From contig JBAIAA010000669.1 in NCBI GenBank assembly GCA_037893245.1, positions 806,001 through 870,000 of the forward strand: a stretch of DNA of 64,000 nucleotides. The letters are read 5' to 3'. Made by a program: the position numbers and the translations under genes. The first letter of the stretch is position 1. Each line of letters starts with the position of its first letter. The notes beneath the pieces were generated by a model that had not been told where the DNA came from, searched no databases, and was given only the letters and a program-made list of their open reading frames with translations. The stretch is from Crossaster papposus (lineage: Eukaryota; Echinodermata; Asteroidea; Velatida; Solasteridae). Of this stretch, positions 1-9,875 are shown one piece after another.

Positions 1-1050
1 CGTTTTTCCTGCAGTGGCATTTAGTTTAAGACATTAGTGAAGAAATTTCATCTCGGTAAAATTGTGCTTCTCAAATTTGTGGTATGGTAACTTTGAATGG
101 AGTAGTTGTTGTCGAGGTATACAGGGCGAGGCCAAAGAAAGTGACAGATTTAGATTTATATTCATGATCTTTTCATGTCATAATGAAGTCACAGTTTGCC
201 AGAAATGATTTCAATATTTGAATACGAAAGATCTAATACAATTATTAATCTACGTTTGCAAACAATCTTAATTTTTGTGTTGAATTGTTTGAATAAATAA
301 CACATTATGATCAAGATCGTGCATTTTTTGACTAAACAGCCCAAATGGACATACTACTTTCTCAGTTCTGAATGGTCACTTGCTGCGTAATGAGATCAGT
401 AAATTGTCTGTAAATAAACAACACTTTGTATGTGTTTAATGTATATTTACACAAAATGTTGTATTTTGAGAAATTGTTTTTGTAAATTTATATCCTCTTT
501 GTATACATTAACGCTACAAAAGACGAAAACTATTATTCGTTGTAGGATATTTTCAAGATCACAGTACCGTTATTTTACATTCAAAATTTGTTAAACTAAA
601 ATACGGCGATGTTTTGCTACTTTACAGGTGAAAACCCCCGTTATTTAACCCAAAACTATACAGTGTACCTTGCCAGAATCGCAAGCCAGTCGGCAATCGT
701 TGGAAATATCTTACTATTTTCAAACACTGTCTCCAATTTATAAAATTGAGTCCCCATGTTATTTGCAATACTGTTACACATCCGTAAATGTGTGCCAGTC
801 AACAGATGTTAATGTGTGCCAGCCAACTAGAGTCTGGTTTCCTTACCTGATAAATCTCCAAGGTCTATAAATTGCTCTGTTTTGTTTGAATGAAGTCAGG
901 GAACCAGACTGCAAAACAACATTAATGTTCTTGGTTTCCCGGCATCTATGGTCAGCGTCACAATAATTACTATACGAACTTCCTAACTAATCTAATTTAG
1001 AAAATTACAGCAAAAGCAAATGATGTGTACTACCTTTAAAAGGTTATATT
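1..1050. repeat. 3'-flanking block of a TRIM copy lying left of the window
   Basis: No gene is seen. The stretch matches, base for base with scattered changes, the sequence about 570 bases after the stop of TRIM copy 1 (from 5212) and of TRIM copy 6 (from 54982). It includes the landmarks CAGTGGCATTTAG, CAGGGCGAGGCCAAAG and GTGTACCTTGCCAGAATC. Short open frames here are not conserved in a coding manner between the copies. The natural reading is that a further TRIM gene ends roughly 0.55-0.6 kb left of base 1. Confidence 0.75.
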
Positions 1051-1054
1051 CACA

Positions 1055-1991
1055 AAACGCGATATAGATCCATTTGAAAATCGGGAAAATCTTCACGGTT
1101 TTGAAACTTTAATAAATAAAACAATGTACACGACAGCTGTTTTTAAACTTTATTTTCACTCAATTGTATTTAGTTATTATGCTTGTTATTTTTTAAAGCG
1201 TCGAGTTGTAAATAATAATTTGTTATCACAAACTCATTTCAATTTTACATTATTAAATTTAAACAAGTGTTTCTACATGTAACACGTCTCTTTTTAAAAG
1301 TGGAGAGGAGAGATGCTTTACTAAAACAAAAGCTAATATTTTTTAATAAAACACCTCGATTGCAAATGAATTCTATATCTGTGGATATAGAATTATTATC
1401 ATTCTTTCCTGCATACATGAAGACATATGCAAAGTCCATTGTGAACTTTTCTAGTTTTACGCGGAAGGCCAGTCGTCTAACATTTAATTGGAGAGTTAAA
1501 AATAGCAACTGGGTTTTCCCATGAAGCTGTTGTGTAGTTAATATGTTAATATCTTACCAGTGTAGGCCTACTCGTCGGACAATGTACATTGTTATGAGTT
1601 ACCCAACGTATTATGTTAATGATTCACTTGATATACAATCACCTGATGTACACGTAGGAACCTATTGTCTATATAAGAAGGCCCTGTTGGTTCTCGGGCG
1701 TGGTGCCTCCTCCTCAAGGGCTGCGCAGTTGTTGCACACATACACATATAAATGGTGTCTACAGAAGTTGGCCTATATCTTCAACTTGAATTAAGGGAAT
1801 TTATGTGTTAATATTTTGTGCGACACAAACCTTTCATACCCTCGATGTTGAGTGAAGCAGTACTACTAATTTACTGCATGTACTACTAGGCTTTATCACA
1901 GCTTCAGCAGTTGTTGTGTTTACCGCGGGATTTCTGGTGTTAAATATTTGTGGTTGGAGACCCCATCCAACTTGCGAATCATTTACAAAAA
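1055..1991 (+). promoter_or_regulatory. TRIM 5' cassette, type I, copy 1 (putative promoter and non-coding exon)
   Basis: A block found once upstream of every TRIM gene in the window. Shared landmarks are AAACGCGATA near the start, GTTAAAAATAGCAACTGG, GCGCAGTTGTTGCACA, TTTTGTGCGACAC and GACCCCATCCAAC. It ends in a splice-donor-like AAAAA/GTGAGTAC with GT at 1992-1993. The likely partner acceptor is the pyrimidine-rich tract ending in AG at 2715-2716, 13 bases before the TRIM ATG, giving an intron of about 0.73 kb. The exon and promoter role is inferred from conservation and splice-site-like ends. No clear TATA box was identified. Confidence 0.5.
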
Positions 1992-2500
1992 GTGAGTACA
2001 CTGAACATGTTGAATAGATTTAATGTAATTGTTTTAAATAGCTTTAGTAAACATGCCTACATTCGTTAGAACGATTAGCTTTTGGGTGGTTGTATAATAG
2101 TGAACATGTACATGACAATGCAGTATGTTGGCTCTGCCCATTTCCGGGAAAAAATGTCATTAATTTGACCGTGAAGAGGATATAAGAAAATATAATTTCA
2201 GATTCAGTCGTAGCCCTACAAATAGGTTGGTAAAGTCACTTTAGAATGATAACAAAACACCTGCGACTAGAAATCTATTTGATCATAACTAGAGGCCTGT
2301 TACTATACACAATTGCCATTTCCGCATACTATGCCTTCCCCCCATTGTTGGTAAAAATGATACTTTCTCGGTCATTTTGACCGAGAAAATGTGGTCTTCT
2401 TAGTCAAAATGAACTTAATGTCTTTCTTTTTATTACTCGAAAAGTGTCATTTTCACCATGACAAATATATTCAGTCTGACCTTTCCTATTGTGTTCCTAG

Positions 2501-2639
2501 CCCTACAAATAGGGCTGTATTAATTGACTCTCTTTTGTCTATAATCTTGTCGCCATTACAGGCGACAAGATATAAGGTAAGATATAATGGCAACAAAATA
2601 AGACACAAGACAAGAGCCAATTACAGCCCTAATGTAGGG
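2501..2639. repeat. Hairpin module (MITE-like) in the 5' intron of copy 1
   Basis: Imperfect inverted repeat of about 139 bp. It starts CCCTACAAATAGGGCTGT and ends in the complementary ACAGCCCTAATGTAGGG. In the middle is a second perfect hairpin, ATCTTGTCGCC-loop-GGCGACAAGAT. Related copies lie 0.1-0.3 kb before most other TRIM ATGs. Just upstream (about 2366-2390) is a further palindrome, TTTCTCGGTCA-TTT-TGACCGAGAAA, followed by a GACAAATATATTCAGTCTGACC landmark. It may be a MITE carried along by the gene duplication, or a structured regulatory element. Confidence 0.7.
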
Positions 2640-2729
2640 TGAGTGTTCTCCACCATTCAGCTCTACGCACACATAGGCACTTTGAGTATTCTTTTGTTGG
2701 TTCTTTTTTTCGTTAGGCTTATAATTACG

Positions 2730-4646
2730 ATGGCGGAGGCTGCAGCTCTAACCGTGTTGGATACGATCAGCCAGGGGCATTTGGAATGTCCTATCTGCTG
2801 CTGTCGATTCAAGGATCCTAAGATGCTAGACTGTCTTCATAGCTTGTGCCTAAACTGTCTGGGAGAGATGGTGAGCAAAGAGACGAAAGAGAGGGCAGAG
2901 ATAACATGTCCAGTCTGCAGGAGAGAGACGGTCGTTCCTGGGGAAGGAGTGCAGAGTCTGTCTTCTAGCTTCTTTTTGATATCTCTTGTCGATGAGATAA
3001 ACAAACAAGAGCAGTTATTAGGAAAGGTAACTACTACTAGTGCGACTTGTGAATCATGTGAAGAAGGAAATGAGGCCGTGTCGAGATGCCTTGACTGCAA
3101 GGATAACATATGCAAGAAATGCCAAGAGGCACACCAATTTCTGAGGTCCACCAAAGACCATCGCATCATTCCAGCAGACGACGTAGACAAATCGACGGCT
3201 TCACCAAAATTTGTTACCAAGACTGTCACATCACCAAAATCATGTAGAAAACATAGTGATCAGGCCGTATGCTTTCACTGTAAAACTTGTGATGTGTTGA
3301 TTTGCGCAATGTGCGCTGCAACTGAGCACCGAACAGCGGAACATAAGTTCATTGGTATCGGGGATGCCATCGAATTATTCCGTGAGAGTGTCAAGGACAT
3401 ATTGCAAAAGTTCCAAAAAAGCAAAGAGCAATTTGCATCAAACGAAGACTCCATCAAACATGCACGGAATAGATTGCAAACGAAACTGGCCCAGGCTTGC
3501 AATGATATTTCTTCAAAAGCGGAGGCAGAAATTGCTAAAATCAGAAGCAAAGCAAAGGTGATCACCGAACAAGTCAACACAATCTATCAGGAGAGAGACA
3601 GCGAGTACGAAAAGGCGTTAATGCGCAACCGTGACCAGATGGAACGCGCAGATCAGATCGTCACGGCTGTAAACAACTTGATGAGTCAAGTCGATGATTT
3701 CGAGCTCTTGGAACTGAAACCGAAGGTGATGCACAACTTGGAATTCCAGAAGGAGCTCAAGTGCGAGCCGGCAAAGGTGGATCTTTCGTTCATCGGGGTC
3801 AAATGTCAAGATGTCGTCAGTGAAGAGGATCTTGGGAAGATGTTGCTCACAGAGAAGTGGCAGGTGAAGAAAGAGTTTGGCAAGGAAGGAAACGGAGACG
3901 GGGAATTCCAATTGGCTAGCTGTGTTGCATGTTTTAGTAACGGGGACATTGCTGTGACGGACACAAGGCTGAATCGACTATCGATATTTACCGCCACTGG
4001 ACATTTCAAAACTTCTACCGCTCAAAGCGGTCATCAGCTGGACGCTCCTTTGGGCATTGCTGTCACCTCAAATGATCAGCTTTTTGTCACGGACACAAAG
4101 AAAGTGAAGGTTTTTGACGGCAATCTTCAGTTGATTCGCGAATTCACACCATCTAAGGAAGAAGCAAGTAAGTTAACCGCTATTGCGATAGACGCAGGTG
4201 GAAAACGACTAGCTGTGGCTGACTCGGGCAGGAAAGTTGTTTCTGTGCATTTGCTTGATGGCTCGTTAGTAGCAACTTTTCCAAATGAAAATGTGAAATT
4301 TTATTTAGCGATGGATAACACGGAGCGTCTGTTGATTTCTAACTACGAAAATAAAACCATCTCCTGCGTAGACCTCAAGGGCAATGAGGTGTTTAGTATC
4401 AAGACACTTGTGGACAAAAATCCTGCGAGTCCTACCGGGACCTTTTTTGACAGTCACGGCTACTTTAATGTAGCTGTTCATCAAGGTAAAAGGGGAGCCT
4501 CAAAAATACAGCAGTACGACCCAAATGGATTACTGGTAGCAACTGTAGCCGAAAAGCTGGGCAATCCGCTGGAAATGACCTATACACCCACTGGCGACGT
4601 GGTTGTTGCAGACAAACATTCCATCAAGATCTTGCAGCGGATGTGA
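2730..4646 (+). CDS. TRIM-NHL protein, copy 1 (E3 ubiquitin ligase-like), intact
   Basis: Predicted 638-residue RING E3 ligase of the TRIM2/3/56/71-like group, with the coding part in one exon. RING: C20, C23, C35, H37, C40, C43, C60, C63 (complete C3HC4). B-box 1 uses C107, C110, C120, C123, C128, C131 and H144. B-box 2 uses C172, H175, C184, C187, C192, C195, H200, H205. The coiled coil spans about 210-335 and an NHL beta-propeller about 380-638. Family knowledge: RING recruits E2 enzymes, the coiled coil dimerises, and NHL binds protein or RNA targets in the cytoplasm. The reading frame is open 29 codons further upstream, but that part contains a polypyrimidine tract and AG (2715-2716). 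The conserved ATG at 2730 in MAEAAA is therefore chosen. The B-box linker resembles copy 6 rather than copies 2-4. The exact orthologue is uncertain. Confidence 0.93.
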   Translation: MAEAAALTVLDTISQGHLECPICCCRFKDPKMLDCLHSLCLNCLGEMVSKETKERAEITCPVCRRETVVPGEGVQSLSSSFFLISLVDEINKQEQLLGKVTTTSATCESCEEGNEAVSRCLDCKDNICKKCQEAHQFLRSTKDHRIIPADDVDKSTASPKFVTKTVTSPKSCRKHSDQAVCFHCKTCDVLICAMCAATEHRTAEHKFIGIGDAIELFRESVKDILQKFQKSKEQFASNEDSIKHARNRLQTKLAQACNDISSKAEAEIAKIRSKAKVITEQVNTIYQERDSEYEKALMRNRDQMERADQIVTAVNNLMSQVDDFELLELKPKVMHNLEFQKELKCEPAKVDLSFIGVKCQDVVSEEDLGKMLLTEKWQVKKEFGKEGNGDGEFQLASCVACFSNGDIAVTDTRLNRLSIFTATGHFKTSTAQSGHQLDAPLGIAVTSNDQLFVTDTKKVKVFDGNLQLIREFTPSKEEASKLTAIAIDAGGKRLAVADSGRKVVSVHLLDGSLVATFPNENVKFYLAMDNTERLLISNYENKTISCVDLKGNEVFSIKTLVDKNPASPTGTFFDSHGYFNVAVHQGKRGASKIQQYDPNGLLVATVAEKLGNPLEMTYTPTGDVVVADKHSIKILQRM

Positions 4647-4899
4647 ATTGCCTGCTAGGCACTGCTGCTTACTGGAACCAAACTTCATCTGCTCTGATGG
4701 GCTCTGTGCGCATATATCCCCCTCAGCGGAAAGAAAAGGCAAGGTTGGGGAAACAATATCGACGCCATCTTATCTGACTTCAATTTAAGTGGCTGGTTCC
4801 TGGGGAAAGAATTCCATACACGGACCTCACTTGACACCCAGTGCACAAACACTATGAGACTTGTCTGAACAAAAATAATTTTTCTCAGTAAATGCTTTT

Positions 4900-5128
4900 A
4901 TATTTTCTGAGCTCAATTTGACTTTTTAGGATATGTTATTGCCTACTGATCCATGGCTGATAGGTCAAAGTAGGGAACAATTAGTTATGTCCGTGTGTGG
5001 ACTGATGTCCAGTTATCGCTATTATATTTCTAATGAAAAGGCAATTATGAGAGACAGCGAACAAAGAAATCGGCCATCAGAAAGCAATAACATATCCTAA
5101 AAAGTCAAATTTAACTCCGAAAATATCA
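4900..5128. repeat. Foldback element downstream of copy 1
   Basis: Arms of about 60 bases are inverted copies of each other: TTTGACTTTTTAGGATATG near 4918-4936 and CATATCCTAAAAAGTCAAA near 5091-5109. The spacer holds no gene. The same foldback lies downstream of TRIM copy 6 (54634-54868), so it was present before those flanks were duplicated. An AATAAA at 5289-5294 further on could be a poly(A) signal for copy 1, but nothing else supports this. Confidence 0.75.
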
Positions 5129-5211
5129 TTTTGTACTCTTCTACAATTACAGGTATTTAGTTTTTCTAATAGTTTGCCTCGTTCGTAGATAAACAAAAAC
5201 ACACCTTTTTT

Positions 5212-5930
5212 CTTGCAGTGGTATTTAGTTTAAGACATTAGTGAAGAAATTTCATCTCGGTAAAATTGTGCTTTTCAAAAATTATGACAATAAAAGAACA
5301 TTGTGGTATAGTAACTTTGAATGCAGTAGTTGTTGTTGAGGTATACAGGGCGAGGCCAAAGAAAGTGACTGGTTTAGATTTATATTCATGATCTGTTCAT
5401 GTCACGATGAAGTCACAGTTTGCCAGAAATGATTTCAATATTTGAATACAAAAGATCTAATACGATTAATAACCTATTTTTGCAAGAAATCTGAATTTTA
5501 TTGTGGAATTGTTTGAATAAATAAAACATCATGATCAAGAAAGTGCATTTTTTGACTAAACAGCCAATTTAACATACAAATTTCTTCTATCGAAATATTC
5601 ATTTTCTGCGTAATAAGATTTCTGTTGGATAACAGTAGATTATCTGTAAATATCAAACACTTTGTATGTGTTTGATGTATATTTACACAAAATGTTGTAT
5701 TTTGAGAAAGGGTTTTTGTAAATTTATATTATCTGCATAAATTAACACTACAACACGAAAACTTTATGGATTCGTGATGATATTTTCCAGCTCACATTAC
5801 TGTAATTTTACATCCAAAATCCGTTAAACTAAAATACGGCGATGGTTTGTTATTTTACAGGTGAACATTATTTTACCTAAACAAATACAGTGTACCTTGC
5901 CAGAATCGCTATGAGCATTACTCTTCTCGA
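5212..5930. repeat. 3'-flanking block of copy 1
   Basis: Non-coding. It matches 1-650 and 54982-55640. The block is A+T rich, and the short open frames within it are not shared between the copies. It ends near GTGTACCTTGCCAGAATCGC, after which the sequence departs from the other two copies. Confidence 0.75.
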
Positions 5931-5934
5931 TCAT

Positions 5935-6755
5935 TGGATTTATGGACCGCAGGCTGGTTGCCTATTTGTACAAGTGTTTCTACTTTTGTGTTTTCGGAAG
6001 TAAGAGGTCGATTCTTTTGCTCGATATTTCTCTTTAACGTAATGCAATTGTTCAGTTTCAACAAATTGTGATACTACGTGTATCGTATCAAATTTACAAA
6101 GGCCTTTTCATAGAAGGACTTTCTTAATAGAAATAAATGTACCGAAATAATTGCAGAAACCCCGACTTTTACACGCTGATTTACCTATTAGAGGGGTCCG
6201 AAACTGCGCCACCAGCTAGCTTCAGGCTCTATTCACGGGGAACTTGTACGCGAGACAATGCAGATTGGTCAACTCGTACGCAGATTGGTCAACTCGTACG
6301 CAGATTGGTCAACTCGTACGCAGATTGGTCAACTCGTACGCAGATTGGTCAACTCGTACGCGGGACAACTCGTAGCTATAGGCGGTCCACAATTGTGGTT
6401 CACAGGTGGCATTGATCAATTAAAAAGGCAGATACTCTGGGGCATCCAAGGCGAATCTGTTCGATTGTTGACACTATTAACCTTTTTGGCGGCCTCATAC
6501 ACATTTCCGTCAACAATTTTTATTCCATTAAATGTAACGATGTACAAGTTGCATGAGATTCAGTCTGTTCAGGTTCTTTCGGTTTTTAAGAATAAGCTTC
6601 AGGCTTTTCTTTTTACAAAGGCATTCGTGTAAGATTCTACTATTGTTCATTTTACATCTTGGTTTTAATTTTGTAATCATCACCACTTTAGTACTGAACT
6701 TGAATCAAGGACATTGTGGATGATTTACGTGGTAAAAATAGGATAATAGTCTTTT
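5935..6755. other. Unassigned spacer with a short minisatellite
   Basis: No conserved gene is recognised. Open frames of 92 and 124 codons cross the 20-bp tandem repeat at 6261-6360 and exist only because that repeat lacks stops. The sequence is not part of the 3' block or the 5' cassette seen at other TRIM copies, so it is probably inserted DNA of unknown origin. Confidence 0.5.
6261..6360. repeat. 20-bp minisatellite, 5 perfect units
   Basis: The unit CAGATTGGTCAACTCGTACG is repeated five times without change. A related partial unit (CGGGACAACTCGTAG) follows on the right, and a divergent one (AACTTGTACGCGAGACAATG) lies on the left. Confidence 0.97.
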
Positions 6756-6759
6756 CTGC

Positions 6760-7151
6760 AAATTGAGACATGTGTAATGTCCATTATGGACTTCCGTAGC
6801 TTTACGCCGAAGGCTTGTGGGCACGCGCACATTGTCATCTCAGTGAAAGGAGCCGAGCGCTGCCTTTACATTCACTTGCGCGAGTTAAAAATAGTAACTG
6901 GTTTTCCCCATAGTGCTAGTGAGTAAATTGTGCTGCACACAATGCCTGCTCATCATATACTGCGCAGTTGTTACACAAATACATGGACACAGAATGCTGC
7001 GGTAGTCGATACCTTGTCCGATAAGTAATCACCTTCACCGAACGAAATTACCGGCGGTGCGTAAACCGGTGAAAGGCCATTCTTGTGTTTACACACCAGG
7101 GAATAGAATGTGGTTGAAGACCCCATCCAATTGACGGATCAGTTTTGAAAA
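6760..7151 (+). promoter_or_regulatory. TRIM 5' cassette, type II, for copy 2
   Basis: It shares GTCCATTATGGACTTCCGTAG, TTTACGCCGAAGGC, GAGTTAAAAATAGTAACTGG and GGTTGAAGACCCCATCCAA with the cassettes of copies 3 and 5. It ends AAAA/GTGAGTAT with the donor GT at 7152-7153. The next TRIM acceptor is at 13412-13413, so this would be an intron of about 6.3 kb, enlarged by a 2.1 kb transposon and other repeats. The exon is inferred from conservation only. Confidence 0.45.
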
Positions 7152-7319
7152 GTGAGTATATTTTACCATGGAGGTATATTGTACATTACACGTTGCACAG
7201 ATTCAATGTCGGATTGAGTGTTTGTTATTGAAATAGCATAGAAATCTTGCCTGATTCTTGATTCGTAAGAGAAGGAACGATTAGTTTAATTGTATGATTG
7301 TAGTCTGTTGGCATGGGTC

Positions 7320-7500
7320 AGTACTACCCCTAGAACTCTGGGTCCCCCGACGCCCGTAGGGCGGAGACCCATAGATAGAGAGGGTTTTACAGGTTAACCG
7401 CCGTTAAACAATAGAAACCGTGCACAAATTTCGGGCAATATACCATGGGCGGATACAGGGGGGGGGGGGTCCAAGGGGTCCGGACCCCCCCTTTTTTCTT
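7320..7500. repeat. Dispersed repeat fragments
   Basis: Bases about 7381-7440 (GGTTAACCGCCGTTAAACAA) are an inverted copy of 11391-11460. The adjoining GGGCGGATACAGG and G-run resemble the reverse of 10770-10820 (TGGATCCGCCC). This points to one dispersed repeat family present at both sites. No coding capacity is visible. Confidence 0.6.
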
Positions 7501-7730
7501 GAGTGAAAAAAAACCAAAAACGTACGTACATACGTACAAGCAACGTACATACATGTACATACACGCAGTCGTGTATTATTCTCAAACCACACACACAAAA
7601 TAACAACCATATAGACTATGATTGACTTTTTTGGCTTAGTTTTTCGAGCCGCTAGTTTGTTTATTCCTTCTTATTGCATTTCAGGCAATTACATATTTTA
7701 ATTTTTTAAACGCTTTCATACACTCTAAAA

Positions 7731-9875
7731 AATAAGTACACAATGTTGCGTAAAATCTTACTCTTTGTGGTGGTTAAAAGGGAACATGGTCGTTTGCGGG
7801 GTAAAACGCTACGCAACAGGGGTTGTGTCAACATTTACTCAACTTCTGTGTAAAACGTTTACCCAACAGCGACGTCTAATTTCGTACCCAATTTCGTTGC
7901 GTCAAAATTATACCCAATAAATGACTACCCTTTTGATACCCAGTTGGTTCAATGTTACCCAACACCTGTGTACGTATTCCTGCTTTTTACTCAGCTTATT
8001 GAGCACTTTTCCCCCAATAGTTGTGTCAATTCAATAAAAACATTTATTTTTTACAGCATACCGTACTCCAGTGACATGGACATGAATAACAGTTTTACTT
8101 CCACCTTCTTTATTAATTTGTTTATTTTAATTGACAGTTATTAAATTAAGATTGATGTTTACATTCATTTTGTGAGCATATTTAACTAAAACAGTTTGTA
8201 ATGCCTTAGAAATTTGGGTCTGAATCTCCTCACACATAGTGGGGCAGCCATTTTGAAAATTGTGCTGTTATTGCTTGTATTCAAAGGATAAATCTGTGGT
8301 GGTCCTATGTCCGATATCTTTCTCATGACAAACCAAATGTCATGCTTTTAAATGCAAAATCCTAACACTCACCACCACTCAAACAATCATCAATGCAAAT
8401 AACCTACCAGTGTTATGTTTACATATTTTTCACATACATTTTGTAAGTTCAAACCTAAAGTTAATTCAATTATTTTAATATAAAAGCAAACTGTTACAAA
8501 ATTACAACCAATTAAGGGAAACAAACCACAAAACAACAGCTGTTGTGCGAATTATACATGTACATTGACTCAAACCGACTTTTGTGTATCTCGACACATT
8601 GTATTTTGTTTTATGTTGTGCTGATTCAATTTACCATGGCCACAAAATGAGATTTAACTTTTCATAAAACAGATGCAAAATTCTACAAAAGAAATTATTA
8701 ATTTGCAAGTAGTATAGCCTTGTGTGCAACACAGCCAGAACTTTGTCTCTTGTAATCCAACAATACATAATATTATAACAAATTGAGTGTTCTTCCTCTA
8801 CAACAGCAACTGAATAATGTGCTAGTGATGATTGTTTTTATTAATTCTTGAATGAAATCCTTTATCCAACCTTCGAAATCAAATCTTGTATGGTGTACAT
8901 CATCAGTGGTTGGGATACCCGGTGTCAGTGTCATTTCTGCAAAATAAAAATAAAAGGGAAATGCAATATGTAACTTGAAAAAATCTCCTTAGTTTATACA
9001 TGCAATATTGAAGTTACATGTACTTAAACCAAGGAGCTATGTGTGTATAGCTCCATGTGTCGATTAAACTGACCGGGGGACTGTCGACATTTCACCATAT
9101 TTATTTACCAGCCTCCCCCCCCGCCCCCCCCCCCCCCCCCCCCCAATCCCCACCACCACTCCCACCCCCAATCCCCACCACCACCCCCACCCCTTCTATT
9201 CCCCCAACCCAAGCCAGCTTCATACTCTGTTGACAGGGAGTGATGTCGGTCCGTTCAGGCCAAATTACTGCGGTTTGAACACTTTCAATGTTACAACGCC
9301 TGCACATGCATTGCATTACATGTGTACATGATGTATACGTTGTTGACAACGTGACACTGCAATCCAATCATCAACCCTATTTTACCACAAATATAACATA
9401 CTTCAAATGCAGAACATAGCCCACGAGTTTTCACAATAACGTATTTTATTGATCAGTACATTGTAAAGAGTAAATAATTACCTTCAAACCCAGAAATCGG
9501 CGATTTCGAATCCTATTTTTCGCAGCACGTTCGCGACTCCACGGTCCGCCATCTTGAATGTTGATGTCATTTCGAGAAGGCAACAGATGGGCAAAATGTA
9601 CCCATTTCGAGGCAATATTTACCTATTTGAGGGCATAATGCCTATTTTGTTGTACGCTGCAAGGTCAACTTGACCTAGTAGCTAGGCAAATGTTCTTTCT
9701 TACACTAACGTTGCTTACAACTTCAATATTTTCGGTTGCTCAATCAAAAGGTCAGAGTTACTTTTCAAAGGGTACTGGTCAAATCGCCACTTAACTCATA
9801 ATTGGGTAACAAAGTACCCAACTTTTGTACCCAACACGTTTACGCAGCGGATTTTGACACTTTGTTTTTAGAGTG
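7731..9875. mobile_element. Non-autonomous TIR DNA transposon, about 2.1 kb
   Basis: The left end is CACTCTAAAAAATAAGT and the right end, reversed, is CACTCTAAAAACAAAGT. The similarity continues inward (GCGTAAA in both). TA lies immediately outside both ends (7729-7730 and 9876-9877), consistent with a TA target duplication. Near both ends the motif TACCCAA recurs (for example GTTTACCCAACAG, AGTACCCAACTT, TGTACCCAACACG), as expected of subterminal transposase-binding repeats. No transposase frame longer than about 90 codons is present, so it must be mobilised in trans. The superfamily is not assigned; TA duplications fit Tc1/mariner-like elements. Confidence 0.8.
9114..9196. repeat. Poly-C and CCACCCCC low-complexity tract
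   Basis: A long C-run with one G is followed by CCACCACTCCCACCCCCAATC-like repeats, within the 2.1 kb transposon. The reverse strand is G-rich enough to form G-quadruplexes. Length errors in assembly are likely here. The open frame on the minus strand is a glycine-run artefact. Confidence 0.85.

Noticed and set aside
2643-2729. 29-residue hydrophobic extension of TRIM copy 1 that looks like a signal or membrane segment
   Set aside because: It starts at a GTG, encodes the polypyrimidine tract before an acceptor AG, and is not shared as protein by copies 2, 3 and 5.
2837-3229. Minus-strand 130-codon frame inside TRIM copy 1, repeated in copies 2, 3, 4 and 6
   Set aside because: It is antisense to the RING/B-box codons and recurs only because the sense strand is conserved. 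It has no domain and no own start context.
6261-6360. CRISPR-like repeats
   Set aside because: The five 20-bp units are contiguous with no spacers, in a eukaryotic sequence. It is a minisatellite.
6137-6632. Two overlapping frames of 92 and 124 codons
   Set aside because: They run through the 20-bp minisatellite in two frames at once and have no other support.
9101-9367. Minus-strand Gly-rich frame
   Set aside because: It comes from the poly-C tract within a transposon.
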